Of a DNA stretch of 33,472 nt, positions 8,680 to 18,954 are shown one piece after another (position 1 is the stretch's first letter; each line of letters begins with the position of its first letter). The notes below the pieces were generated by a model, which did no database searches, had not been told where the DNA came from, and saw only the letters and a program-made list of their open reading frames with translations. Source of the stretch: CAZTAK01 sp964611585 (lineage in GTDB: Bacteria; Pseudomonadota; Alphaproteobacteria; SHVP01); contig CAZTAK010000027.1 of the NCBI GenBank assembly GCA_964611585.1, forward strand, positions 1-33,472. Reading direction: 5' to 3'. Position numbers and translations under genes: made by a program.

Positions 8680-9948
8680 TTGTCTCAAACCCCCATCATC
8701 GCCGTTATCGGACTCGGGTACGTCGGGTTGCCGCTCGCGGTGGCGCTGGCACGGCATTATCCGGTCACCGGATTCGACAGCAACGTTCAGCGCATCGAGG
8801 AATTGGCCTCGGGGCACGACCGTACGGGCGAGGTTTCCGATGCCGCGTTACGGGATTCAGCGCTTTCGGTAACGGATGACGAATCCGGGCTCGATGCCGC
8901 CAACGTCTTCATCGTCACCGTGCCGACGCCGGTCGATTCCGAAAACCGTCCCGATCTTGCGTCGGTCCTTCTGGCTAGTGCAACGGTCGGCCGGCATCTT
9001 CGCAAGGGCGGAATCGTCGCCTACGAAAGTACCGTCTATCCCGGCGTCACCGAGGACATGTGCGCCCCGGCGCTGCAACGGGGATCGGGCCTCAAAAACG
9101 GGGTCGACTTTTTCGTCGGCTACTCGCCCGAACGGATCAACCCCGGCGATTCCGAACACGGCATCGAGCACATCACAAAGGTGGTCGCGGGCCAGACGCC
9201 CGAAACACTGGACCGGCTTGCCGAGATTTACGGCACCGTCACCAACGGCAACATATATCGCGCCTCCAGTATCAAGACCGCCGAGGCCGCCAAGGTGATC
9301 GAGAACGCCCAGCGCGATATCAACATTGCCTTCGTCAACGAGGTGGCGATGATCTGCCGCCGGATCGGGCTCTCCACGAGCGACGTGCTTGCGGCCGCCG
9401 CCACCAAATGGAACTTCCTCGATTTCCAGCCGGGGTTGGTGGGCGGCCATTGCATCGGCGTCGATCCTTATTACCTGGCGCACAAGGCGATTGAGGTCGG
9501 CCATACCCCGGAAGTTCTGCTTGCCGGGCGCCGGATCAACGATTCGATGGGCGAATTTGTGGCGGCGGAACTCGCCACCTTGATGGCGCCGCCGGGGCGG
9601 GTGCTGGTTCTGGGCCTCACCTTCAAGGAAGACATCCCGGATTTGCGCAACTCGAAGGTCGTCGATGTCATTCGCGGTCTCGAATCAAAAGGCTATGTCG
9701 TCGATGTCCATGACCCGCACGCCGACCCGGTGGAAGCGCACGACGCCTACAGGGTCGAATTGCTGGCCACACTTGAAGGCGCATCGGGCTACCGGGGTGT
9801 CGTCGCCGCCGTCGCCCACGCCGAGTACCGCGCCTTCGACGCCGCCCGGATCGCGGCCCTGATCGAACCTTCCGGCATTGTCGCCGACATCAAGGGGATT
9901 TGGCGCGGGCTCGATCTGCCCGCCGGTCTTAAACGCTGGACCCTTTAG
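8680..9948 (+). CDS. tviB: UDP-N-acetylhexosamine 6-dehydrogenase (TviB/WbpO-type)
   Basis: A 422-residue nucleotide-sugar dehydrogenase of the UDP-glucose/GDP-mannose family. The N-terminal Rossmann motif is VIGLGYVGLPLA (9-20); TVPTPVDSENRPDL, YESTVYPGVTE and GYSPERINPGD follow. Lys205 in KVIENAQRDINIAFVNE and Cys258 in VGGHCIGVDPYY are the expected catalytic residues; LGLTFKEDIPDLRNSK marks the C-terminal domain. The motifs resemble TviB and WbpO more than WbpA. The enzyme oxidises C6 of a UDP-HexNAc to a carboxylate with two NAD+, giving the uronic acid used by the divergent operon. The TTG at 8680 (MSQTPIIAVIG) fits the family start best; an in-frame TTG at 8650 is an alternative. Its 3' end overlaps the convergent heparinase gene by 20 bases. 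Confidence 0.92.
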   Translation: MSQTPIIAVIGLGYVGLPLAVALARHYPVTGFDSNVQRIEELASGHDRTGEVSDAALRDSALSVTDDESGLDAANVFIVTVPTPVDSENRPDLASVLLASATVGRHLRKGGIVAYESTVYPGVTEDMCAPALQRGSGLKNGVDFFVGYSPERINPGDSEHGIEHITKVVAGQTPETLDRLAEIYGTVTNGNIYRASSIKTAEAAKVIENAQRDINIAFVNEVAMICRRIGLSTSDVLAAAATKWNFLDFQPGLVGGHCIGVDPYYLAHKAIEVGHTPEVLLAGRRINDSMGEFVAAELATLMAPPGRVLVLGLTFKEDIPDLRNSKVVDVIRGLESKGYVVDVHDPHADPVEAHDAYRVELLATLEGASGYRGVVAAVAHAEYRAFDAARIAALIEPSGIVADIKGIWRGLDLPAGLKRWTL

Positions 9949-11620
9949 CCGCCCCCTGCAGCCGGGCAAACCGCCACGACGCCGCGCCGCCGCTCGATCC
10001 CAACGGCACGTCGAGGACAATCTGCCTCGTGCGCCGCATCTCGCCGGGGCGGCCGAGGTAGATGCTTTCCTCCAACCGGAGGTGGCGCCCCGGCGCCTCG
10101 AAGGTCCAGCCAGCACCATTGGGCAGGCGCAACAGCACTTCCTCGGCGGTTCCCATCAACGAGGCCTGTATCTGCGGGTGCAGGTGAAACCGCACCGTAA
10201 ATGTGGTTGCGGCCGCGTCGGTCTTGGTGGCCGTGATCGGCGGCAGCGTCAGCCGGTCCTCGCCGCGCACCTCCTGACCGTCGTCGGCCAGGGAAAGCCG
10301 GCGCCGGTGCTCGAGCCCGAACCGGGCGCGATAGGCCGTGCCGGGAAGCTCGACCCAGCCGGCGCCGTCCTCGCGGCCGCGTAAGATAACCGGTGCCGTG
10401 TCCTCGCCCGCCGGTGCGGCATTGGTCTCGCCGATGACGGCAGTCGAGTGGGCGGCGGTGGCGCGGCAGGCTGCATACCAGTCCGCGTCCGTGCCGGCGA
10501 AGGTACCGCAGTTGACCACCAGACGATCCTTGCCGACGCTCATCTCGAAGGCGAGCGGGCCGCGGTGGCCCTCGGCGCCGGGTCCGATTCCGGTATCGGC
10601 AATGATCAGCGTGCGCTCGGCGGCGAGCCGCTCAAAGCCCGACTCGGGTGCGCTCATCTGCGGTGCACGCGATCCGTCGGTCGCCTGCAGCAGTGCCTCG
10701 ATCGCCTCGCCCTCGCCCTCGTAGCCGCCGTTGAAAACCCCAAGCGCGCCGTCGCCATGGCGCAATCCGCGCACAAAGGGTCCGGTGCGGTCGATTGCCT
10801 GCTGCACCCAATGCGGCAGTTCGAGTTGGGCACCGGCTTGCGCCGCCCGGACCTGGACCAGTGCGGTCAGAATGCGGACGGCGTCCTGCGGGTTGCGGCT
10901 GCGGGGTCCCCCGTCGGGCAGGATGTGGGCTTCGCACTCGTCCTCAAGAACTTTGAATCCGCGGTGCCGCCAGCGCGCGGCGCCGACGCCCGTGGCGGCA
11001 ACTGCAAGCCCCGCCGCGGCCTCGATCCGGGCCGCGCCCTCCGGCGTTCCCCGCAGGGCGGCTTTGAGGTGGCGGGTCTGGCGCATGATCAGGCTGTGGA
11101 AATCGCGCGCAAAAACCGGGTCCACGTCCGCCAGCAGAAAGTCGGCCGCCGCCGTCCATGCGCCGAGGCGCCGCCCCAGCACGTCCGGCCGCCACGCCAG
11201 CGCCTGCCAGCGCCCAAAGCGCAGCGCCCAGGCCCGGACCAGGTCGCAGCCGTGCTTGCGCGCGGCCGGGCCCCCCGCGGCGCGGAAATCGCGTAGCCAC
11301 TCGAAGGCATGCAGTTCGGCCAGAAGAACCGGGTTGGGTGCGGCGGCATCCCACGGCGGCCGGTTGAGGCTGTGCAGGACATGGCCCAAGATCGCAAAGC
11401 GCCCCTGAAACATGTCGTCGGCGCCCGACCCGCTGCCGGTGATCGCGTCCTCGGGAATGTGAACGACCGGGCGGGCGCGGCCCTGCCGCAGCCAGGTCTC
11501 CCAAAGTCCGAGTGAATAGACGAATTCGCCAAAGGCCCGCCGTTGGGCCGGGCGGATTGGCGCGAGCGGTTTACGCGAGCGGCGGCGTTTCGCCGGCAGA
11601 TCGAGAAGCGACGTGGTCAT
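9929..11620 (-). CDS. Heparinase II/III family protein
   Basis: A 563-residue protein with an alpha-helical toroid N-terminal part and a C-terminal heparinase II/III-like beta domain. The recognisable motif ILPDGGPRSRNPQ lies at residues 233-245, and His391 (TAAHSTAVIGE) with LVVNCGTFAG (367-376) belongs to the beta domain. A basic stretch (KRRRSRKPLAP) opens the protein and no signal peptide is visible, which is odd for a polysaccharide lyase. In alphaproteobacteria I recall such genes beside rpe, rsmB and purH, so this may be a conserved protein rather than part of the neighbouring glycan locus. The start ATG at 11620 overlaps the rpe stop (ATGA), indicating translational coupling. The substrate is unknown. 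Confidence 0.85.
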   Translation of the reverse strand: MTTSLLDLPAKRRRSRKPLAPIRPAQRRAFGEFVYSLGLWETWLRQGRARPVVHIPEDAITGSGSGADDMFQGRFAILGHVLHSLNRPPWDAAAPNPVLLAELHAFEWLRDFRAAGGPAARKHGCDLVRAWALRFGRWQALAWRPDVLGRRLGAWTAAADFLLADVDPVFARDFHSLIMRQTRHLKAALRGTPEGAARIEAAAGLAVAATGVGAARWRHRGFKVLEDECEAHILPDGGPRSRNPQDAVRILTALVQVRAAQAGAQLELPHWVQQAIDRTGPFVRGLRHGDGALGVFNGGYEGEGEAIEALLQATDGSRAPQMSAPESGFERLAAERTLIIADTGIGPGAEGHRGPLAFEMSVGKDRLVVNCGTFAGTDADWYAACRATAAHSTAVIGETNAAPAGEDTAPVILRGREDGAGWVELPGTAYRARFGLEHRRRLSLADDGQEVRGEDRLTLPPITATKTDAAATTFTVRFHLHPQIQASLMGTAEEVLLRLPNGAGWTFEAPGRHLRLEESIYLGRPGEMRRTRQIVLDVPLGSSGGAASWRFARLQGAAKGSSV

Positions 11621-12279
11621 GCTCCCCTGAGGTCCGAAATGTTGCGGCCGTAGTCCTCCGCGCCGCCCCGGAACGTGGCCGTTCCCGCTACCAGAACGTC
11701 GGCGCCGGCGGCGACGACCGAAGGGGCCGTCTCGGCGGTAATGCCGCCGTCCACTTCGAGGTCGATGACACGGCCGGTGGCGTCGATCTTCTCGCGCAGC
11801 ACCTCGATCTTGCCGAGTTGCGCCGCAAGAAAGGACTGCCCGCCGAATCCCGGGTTGACGGTCATGACCAATACCAGGTCGACATCTTCAAGAAGATGAT
11901 CGACCGCATCCGCCGGCGTCCCCGGGTTCAGCGATACCCCGGCCTTCTTGCCGAGCTGTTTGATCATCTGCACGGTGCGGTGAACGTGCGGTCCGGCCTC
12001 CGGGTGCACGGTGATGATGTCGGCGCCGGCCTCGGCGAACTGCGACACGAACGCATCGACCGGCGAAATCATCAGATGCACATCGAAGGGGAGCGAAGTC
12101 AGAGGTCGCAACGCCGCAACGACCGCGGGCCCGACGGTGATGTTGGGCACGAAGTGTCCGTCCATCACGTCGATATGGATGTAATCCGCACCAGCGGCTT
12201 CGACAGCGTTGATCTCATCCCCGAGGCGGGAAAAATCGGCGGCAAGGATCGAAGGGGCGATCCGCACGGGCTGCTGCAT
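11617..12279 (-). CDS. rpe: Ribulose-phosphate 3-epimerase
   Basis: A 220-residue TIM-barrel enzyme interconverting ribulose 5-phosphate and xylulose 5-phosphate in the pentose phosphate and Calvin pathways. Diagnostic motifs are IAPSILAADFSRL near the N-terminus, YIHIDVMDGHFVPNITVG with the metal-binding His and catalytic Asp, FDVHLMI, TVHPEAG, VLVMTVNPGFGGQSF and the second catalytic Asp in DLEVDGGI, then the phosphate-binding VAGTATF. Length matches the family. ATG 12279 is chosen because MQQPVRIAPS is the usual start; the frame remains open upstream to 12366 without family similarity. Downstream it overlaps the heparinase start by 4 bases. Confidence 0.97.
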   Translation of the reverse strand: MQQPVRIAPSILAADFSRLGDEINAVEAAGADYIHIDVMDGHFVPNITVGPAVVAALRPLTSLPFDVHLMISPVDAFVSQFAEAGADIITVHPEAGPHVHRTVQMIKQLGKKAGVSLNPGTPADAVDHLLEDVDLVLVMTVNPGFGGQSFLAAQLGKIEVLREKIDATGRVIDLEVDGGITAETAPSVVAAGADVLVAGTATFRGGAEDYGRNISDLRGA

Positions 12280-12365
12280 GGCGACTTCTGTAGCAACTTC
12301 GCGAGTCGGGGGCAAGGCGCGCAAGGCCCAGGACTCCCTGACGCAATGCGACCCAGATCGTGACA

Positions 12366-12390
12366 CGCGCGCCGGACCGTTTTGCGCGCG
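12366..12390. repeat. Perfect 7-bp inverted repeat between rsmB and rpe
   Basis: CGCGCGC (12366-12372) and GCGCGCG (12384-12390) flank an 11-base loop in the spacer between the rsmB stop and rpe. No U-tract follows on the minus strand, so a rho-independent terminator is doubtful. It could attenuate read-through or be a chance feature of GC-rich DNA. Confidence 0.35.
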
Positions 12391-12407
12391 TTATTGTGTG
12401 CCGCGCG

Positions 12408-13781
12408 CTAGTCCGTTCGCTTGAGGCGGGCGATATAAAACCCGTCCATGCCGCCCCGGCCGGCAAGGTGGCAGGGCAAGGTGCGGACGTCACCGGCCGC
12501 CGTCAGCGCCGAATCGAATCCGCCGATCTCAACAGCCCGCACCGGCAGGCGCGCAAACACCGCTTCGCTGGTTTGACCGGAAAGAAATCGGTCGATGGCC
12601 TGTTCGCCTTCCTCGGGTTCGAGCGAACAGACGGCATAGACAAGAACGCCGCCGGGCGAGACCAGCGATGCGGCATGACGCAGCAGATCGGTCTGGACGC
12701 GGACAAGCAGCGCAAGGTCCGCATCATGGCGCAAATGCTGAACGTCGGGGTGGCGGCGGATGGTGCCGGTGGCGGTGCACGGGGCATCCAGCAGGACCGC
12801 ACGTGCGGGCGCGGCCACGGTTGCCGCATCGGCCTCGACCAGGTCGGCCTTGAGGCCGAGGCGCGCAAGGTTATGCTCAAGGCGGGCGATGCGGGCCGGG
12901 TCGAGGTCGACCGCGGTGACCGGCAGTCCGGCGGCGGCGAGCTGTGCGGTCTTGCCACCGGGCGCGGCGCACAGGTCGAGGACCGGACCGGCGGTTTCCG
13001 TTTCGCCGGACGCCATCGCCGACATCAGGATCTGGGCCGGCAGTGAGGCGGCCGCGTCCTGCACCCACCAGGCGCCGTCGCTGTAGCCGGGCCAGGTATC
13101 GATGGCGCCGCCGGCGCTACGCCTCAGACCCCCGGTCGGCAGCGGCTCGGCCTCCAGTTCCCGCGCCCATCGCGTTGCCGAGTCTTCCGAGCAATCCTTT
13201 AGGGAGACGTCGATGGGTGGATCGGCAAGGTGTGCGGCCTCGATTCGCGCTGCCGTGTCGGCGCCATAATTTCTTACCCAGCGCCGCCACAGCCAGTCGG
13301 GGGTGTCGAGTCCGGGCGGGGCCGGATCGTTCCAGCGCCCGCGCTCGCGGTCGATGCGGCGCAGGACCGCGTTGACCAGACCCGAGAGCCCCGGACGGTC
13401 GCGCTTTAGCAGGCTGACGCTGGCATCGACGGCGGCATGGGCGGGCGTGCCGATGAACAGCAATTGCGCCACGCCGGCGCGCAGGACGCCGCGGGCGAAC
13501 CAGTCGCGATTCGGCAGCGGTTTTTCAAGACACGCCGACAAGACCCGGTCGATCTCGCCGAGGCGGCGCAGCACCGTGGTGGCGATCAACCGTGCAAAGG
13601 CGCGATCGCGCGCTGCAAGGCTTTCGAGTGCGGCGGCGGGGCCGTTGCCGGAGGTTCCGGCGGCAAAGGCGGTGCTAAGGGTGATACGGCGGTCGAGAAC
13701 GGCCGTCACGAGGGCCACCGCCGCCCGGCGCGTAACGATATCGGATCGCTCTTCGCTCCCGGCGCGGGTCGCCCGGGTCAA
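12408..13781 (-). CDS. rsmB: 16S rRNA (cytosine-C5)-methyltransferase RsmB
   Basis: A 457-residue protein with an N-terminal NusB-like RNA-binding domain (residues about 15-150, with AARDRAFARLIATTVLRR and ALRRIDRERGRW-like segments) and a C-terminal RNA m5C methyltransferase domain. The SAM motif is VLDLCAAPGGKTAQLAA; the DAPCTATGTIRRHPD motif and the catalytic cysteine in YAVCSLEPEEGE are both intact. RsmB methylates C967 of 16S rRNA in E. coli. The start is a TTG at 13781 whose TTGA overlaps the htpX stop, so translation is probably coupled. The order htpX-rsmB-rpe fits a housekeeping operon. Confidence 0.95.
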   Translation of the reverse strand: MTRATRAGSEERSDIVTRRAAVALVTAVLDRRITLSTAFAAGTSGNGPAAALESLAARDRAFARLIATTVLRRLGEIDRVLSACLEKPLPNRDWFARGVLRAGVAQLLFIGTPAHAAVDASVSLLKRDRPGLSGLVNAVLRRIDRERGRWNDPAPPGLDTPDWLWRRWVRNYGADTAARIEAAHLADPPIDVSLKDCSEDSATRWARELEAEPLPTGGLRRSAGGAIDTWPGYSDGAWWVQDAAASLPAQILMSAMASGETETAGPVLDLCAAPGGKTAQLAAAGLPVTAVDLDPARIARLEHNLARLGLKADLVEADAATVAAPARAVLLDAPCTATGTIRRHPDVQHLRHDADLALLVRVQTDLLRHAASLVSPGGVLVYAVCSLEPEEGEQAIDRFLSGQTSEAVFARLPVRAVEIGGFDSALTAAGDVRTLPCHLAGRGGMDGFYIARLKRTD

Positions 13782-14626
13782 TGCCGGGCCGAACCGGCGG
13801 CGATGCGGCGCAGCCGGTCGATGCGGTCAGACGACGACGGATGGGTCGAGAACCATTCGCCCAGCGAGTGTCCCGCGAACGAGGCCATCATGAACCGCAG
13901 TGCCGCGCCGCGCAGGCGGCGGCTGCCGCCGGAAAACAACGGCGCCTGCAGCCGGCCGACCTCCTGCAATGCCGAGGCGATCCATTCCGGCCGCCCGCAA
14001 ATTTGCGCTCCGGTGCGGTCGGCGGCGAATTCGCGGCTGCGGCTGACCGCCATTTGAACCAGGCTCGCCAGGACCGCCGCGAGCGCCGTCACGATGAGCG
14101 TCGCTTCAGCGGAAACAAGGCCGATCCAGGCCATCGGCGCGACCGCCAGCAGGCCGATACACACCAGCAAACTGCCGCCCAGCGTTGCCGTCAGCGTCAG
14201 TACCAGATTGTCGCGGTTGCCGACATGGCCGAGCTCGTGCGCCAGCACGCCCGCCACCTGGTTCTGGTTCAGGTTGCGCAACAGCCCTTCGGTGACGGCG
14301 ATCGAGGCGGTGTCGGGCCGTTCGCCGGTGGCAAAGGCATTCGGCTGGTCTCTATCCAGAATGAAGGCGCGCGGCGTCGGTAATCGCCCGCGCGCGGCGA
14401 GGTGACGCAACTGGCGCAACAATTCGCCGTGGTGGGCGAAGGTCACTTCGCGCGTACTGAAGCGGCCAAATATCAATCGTCCGGCCTCGCGGTAGGCCAG
14501 CGTGTTCAGCAGCAATGCAACGATCAGCCCGGCGATCAAACCGGCCTCGCCTTCGAGCGCATAGCCGCCGCCCACAAACAGGGCCGTCAGCGCGGCCAGG
14601 AGCGTTGCCGTTCGGGCGTAACTCAT
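13778..14626 (-). CDS. htpX: M48 family zinc metalloprotease HtpX
   Basis: A 282-residue membrane protease. Two hydrophobic segments lie near the N-terminus (residues about 8-24 and 28-45) and two more after the active site (about 145-190). The zinc motif is HELGH at 130-134 and the third ligand Glu is in the SREFAADRTGA segment. HtpX degrades misfolded membrane proteins and is often heat- or envelope-stress induced. ATG 14626 is preceded by GGGGAGAGG, a strong ribosome binding site, and matches the usual MxxxRT start; the frame is open further upstream but without similarity. It is the first gene of the four-gene run and diverges from the nuclease gene. Confidence 0.96.
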   Translation of the reverse strand: MSYARTATLLAALTALFVGGGYALEGEAGLIAGLIVALLLNTLAYREAGRLIFGRFSTREVTFAHHGELLRQLRHLAARGRLPTPRAFILDRDQPNAFATGERPDTASIAVTEGLLRNLNQNQVAGVLAHELGHVGNRDNLVLTLTATLGGSLLVCIGLLAVAPMAWIGLVSAEATLIVTALAAVLASLVQMAVSRSREFAADRTGAQICGRPEWIASALQEVGRLQAPLFSGGSRRLRGAALRFMMASFAGHSLGEWFSTHPSSSDRIDRLRRIAAGSARH

Positions 14627-14895
14627 CCTCTCCCCTCGATCGCCTGGGCCGCGCGCGGCTGCGGGTTCGTTCCCGCCCTTTTCCGTACTATATCGGCCCC
14701 GCCACCCATCGCAATCGCCTTGTCCGGGCCCGCGCCCGGCGCCGGCGCTATCCGCACGGAGCCCGACCCAGGTCATCGACATTGGGCGCCGGCTTCGGGC
14801 AGCGGCTTGAACCACCGGCTTTGGCCCCGGCGCCAGCGGCCTCGCCGGACCCGTCCAGCCGCCCGGCGCATTTGAAATCCGCGCCCACCGAATGG

Positions 14896-14953
14896 AAGGA
14901 ATAAATATCCTTGATATTACTGGCCGCGGCTGCCATACATAAGCCGCAGTAAT
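14896..14953. repeat. Two adjacent inverted repeats in an AT-rich island
   Basis: The htpX-nuclease spacer (14627-15046) is GC-rich and featureless up to about 14885, then becomes strikingly AT-rich for about 145 bases. It begins with a 5-bp palindrome (AAGGA 14896-14900, TCCTT 14908-14912). Next comes a 12-bp stem: ATTACT (14916-14921) plus GCGGCT (14926-14931) pair with AGCCGC (14942-14947) plus AGTAAT (14948-14953), with GGCC bulged out on the left arm and a 10-base loop. It could be an operator or an RNA element; no family is recognised. Confidence 0.5.
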
Positions 14954-14981
14954 AGGATTTAATTCTTCAGTTAACTATAAT
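14953..14981 (+). promoter_or_regulatory. Candidate promoter for the thermonuclease gene
   Basis: A perfect TATAAT at 14976-14981 stands in the AT-rich island, about 65 bases before the GTG start. The matching -35 (TAGGAT at 14953-14958, 17-base spacer) is weak and directly abuts the bulged inverted repeat, which would suit regulation by a bound protein. Inference only. Confidence 0.35.
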
Positions 14982-15046
14982 CTGACTTGCAATACAAAAT
15001 TCATATACAACCTCTAATAAGTAATTCGCGGAGACGGAGGATCGGT

Positions 15047-15502
15047 GTGCGGCTCGTGGGCGTTTGGTGTCTGATCTGGGCGGCCGGACTTGGGCTCGCG
15101 GCGGGAGCCGTTGCCAGCGAGTTGCTGCCCGGCCCGGTGCCGGCCGATGTGGTGTCGGTGATCGACGGCGATACGCTCGACGTCCGCGCCCATGTCTGGC
15201 TCGGCCAGACCGTGGCGATCCGTGTGCGCCTCGACGGCATCGATACGCCGGAACTGCGCGGCCGCTGCGCCGCCGAGCGAACGGCCGCAGAGGCCGCCCG
15301 CGAACTGGTGCGTGCCCGTATCGGCGCCGATCCGGTGCGTCTCATGGAGGTTCGCTACGGCAAATACGCGGGCCGTGTACTCGCACGTATCGTGCTCGAG
15401 GACGGTGAGGACCTGGGCGCCATCCTGCTCGCCGCGGGGCTGGGGCGCCCCTACGACGGCGGCACCCGCGCGCCCTGGTGCGAGGAACTGGCCGGGCGGT
15501 GA
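15047..15502 (+). CDS. Secreted thermonuclease (SNase) family protein
   Basis: A 151-residue protein starting with a signal-peptide-like segment (MRLVGVWCLIWAAGLG then AAGAVAS, cleavage likely near residue 24). The staphylococcal-nuclease fold follows: VIDGDTLDVRA with acidic Asp40/Asp42, IRVRLDGIDTPE with Arg61 and Glu69, and YGKYAGRVLARI with Arg110, the expected calcium-binding and catalytic residues. It probably cleaves nucleic acid in the periplasm or outside the cell. GTG 15047 is chosen because GGAGG (15036-15040) sits 6 bases upstream and the signal peptide begins there; an earlier in-frame TTG at 14987 falls in the AT-rich leader. It is monocistronic, diverging from htpX and convergent with acsA. 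Confidence 0.88.
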   Translation: MRLVGVWCLIWAAGLGLAAGAVASELLPGPVPADVVSVIDGDTLDVRAHVWLGQTVAIRVRLDGIDTPELRGRCAAERTAAEAARELVRARIGADPVRLMEVRYGKYAGRVLARIVLEDGEDLGAILLAAGLGRPYDGGTRAPWCEELAGR

Positions 15503-16017
15503 ACCTAGGCCCCGGGTGCCAACAGCGCCGGAAACTCCGGACGGCAGAAGCGGCGATTCCGGCCGGTTCGGACATTCGGGATTGGGAATACCGGGAACTG
15601 GCACGAGCCGAGGCCCCGAAAACGGCGACTATTAGGCCGATCCCTTGGGAAACATCACCAATGCGTACGGATTCCTGTGTCCGTCCGGGGCATTTCCTGA
15701 ATCTATACGGATCAATCCAATACCGGGCACAGAAATACTGCCTATAAAGCCCGAAAGCCGCCGGACCTGCTGGTTTCGGCCCGACTGGCTTATTCACAAG
15801 ATCATGCACCGGCGCCGCATAGGGGGATGCGGGCAGCGGCGACGCCGGTGGCCAGGGCGGTTTTCGAGGAGACGCGGCGACAGGGATCGCGCCGCACAGA
15901 TCGCCAAAGTAATGGCGGACGCGGGCTGCCCTTCGGGGCTCCAAACCGCCGCGCGGGTGGCGGCAGCAATGGAACAGGCCGGTTGCCCGCAAGAATAGGG
16001 AACAGCCTCGCGGCCCC
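15503..16017. other. 515-base convergent spacer without a convincing gene
   Basis: The spacer lies between the 3' ends of the nuclease and acsA genes. It contains a short hairpin (CCGGA/TCCGG around 15529-15541) and a larger imperfect one (GCCCGAAA and TTTCGGCC around 15749-15781), which may end transcription. A plus-strand open frame ends at 15998 and its last 35 codons contain two similar units (IAKVMADAGCP and VAAAMEQAGCP), but the rest looks random and arginine-rich. It may be a remnant; I do not call a gene. Confidence 0.4.
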
Positions 16018-17955
<1,938 letters not shown>

Positions 17956-18156
17956 CGGCAATCCTCCAAGGGCCGCACCTCTGCGGGCGCGGTTTCAAGG
18001 TCCATTATGGAATCAAGGTTTCGGCGCGGGCAAGCGTCCCGCTGCCGCACCGGCGCCGCCGCCACGCCGCGGCCCTTGGAACCCCGTGCCGGCACGGCTA
18101 TCGTGGGCTCGCCTCAGGACGGCCGCGGGCCGCGAACAACCAAGGAAAACCAACCC

Positions 18157-18903
18157 ATGCTGTTGCATCATTGCACCTGGCGGGAAGCCGAAGAGCGCAT
18201 GGCGCGGTCGTCCGGCATTCTCATTCCGATCGGCTCGACCGAGCAGCACGGCCCCAACGGGCTAATCGGTACCGACATCATCTGTTCCGAACTCATCGCC
18301 GCGCGTACCGGCGAAGCCCTGGACGAACTGGTCGGCCCCGGCATCCCGGTCGGCATGGCCCAGCATCACATGGCGTTCAAGGGATCGATGACGGTGCGGC
18401 CCTCGACGCTGATCCATCTTGTCAACGACTGGATCGAATCGCTGGCCCGCCACGGCCTGACGCATTTCTTTTTCATCAACGGCCACGGCGGCAACGTCGC
18501 CGCCCTGACGGCGGCATTCGACGAGGTGTATGCCAATGCGAGCCTCGAAGGGGACAACGCGCGCCGGATCCGGTGCCGGTCGGTCAACTGGTGGACCGGC
18601 AAACGCACCAGCGAATTGCGCAAGTCGCTCTACGCCGACAAGGAAGGAGCGCACGCGACACCATCGGAGGTGGCGCTGGCCCAGTATGCGGTGCCCGAGG
18701 CGATCAAAGACGTTCCGATGCCGGGCGATGCGCCCAAGATGACGGCGTTCGCCGATGCCCGCGACTATCGTGAAAAATTTCCCGACGGGCGCATGGGGTC
18801 GGACCCCTCGCTGGCGAGGCCCGAACACGGCGAAAAGATTCTCGCCGCTTGCGTCGAAGACATTATCGAGGATTACCGAAACTTCATCGCTGGAGAACTC
18901 TAG
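18157..18903 (+). CDS. Creatininase family protein (metal-dependent amidohydrolase)
   Basis: A 248-residue protein with the creatininase signature: IPIGSTEQHGPNGLIGTD supplies Glu29, His31 and Asp40, FFINGHGGN supplies His110, and GAHATPSEVALAQ supplies Glu171, together a full two-metal site. Besides creatininase, the family includes formamide hydrolases of riboflavin/F420 and mycofactocin biosynthesis (ArfB, MftE) and many enzymes of unknown substrate, so the reaction here is open. ATG 18157 has AAGGA about 10 bases upstream. No pathway partners are adjacent: acsA diverges on one side and a repeat-bearing spacer follows. The stop codon overlaps the first bases of a dispersed repeat. Confidence 0.88.
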   Translation: MLLHHCTWREAEERMARSSGILIPIGSTEQHGPNGLIGTDIICSELIAARTGEALDELVGPGIPVGMAQHHMAFKGSMTVRPSTLIHLVNDWIESLARHGLTHFFFINGHGGNVAALTAAFDEVYANASLEGDNARRIRCRSVNWWTGKRTSELRKSLYADKEGAHATPSEVALAQYAVPEAIKDVPMPGDAPKMTAFADARDYREKFPDGRMGSDPSLARPEHGEKILAACVEDIIEDYRNFIAGEL

Positions 18904-18954
18904 TCGTGCGGCTCTGACATTTCGATGGTTCGCCTTTCGATCTCACAGTGTCAG
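18902..18954 (+). repeat. Dispersed intergenic repeat, copy 1
   Basis: Bases 18902-18926 match 27754-27778 at 23 of 25 positions. Both copies then continue to a TGTCAG that can pair with CTGACA (18914-18919 with 18949-18954 here), so each copy can fold into a hairpin although the loops differ. It starts inside the creatininase stop codon. Confidence 0.6.

Noticed and set aside
12280..12366. N-terminal extension of rpe
   Set aside because: The 29 added residues are absent from the family as I know it, and the usual start motif follows at 12279.
14748..14936. Minus-strand 62-codon open frame before htpX
   Set aside because: No ribosome binding site, glycine- and alanine-rich composition, and it runs into the AT-rich hairpin region.
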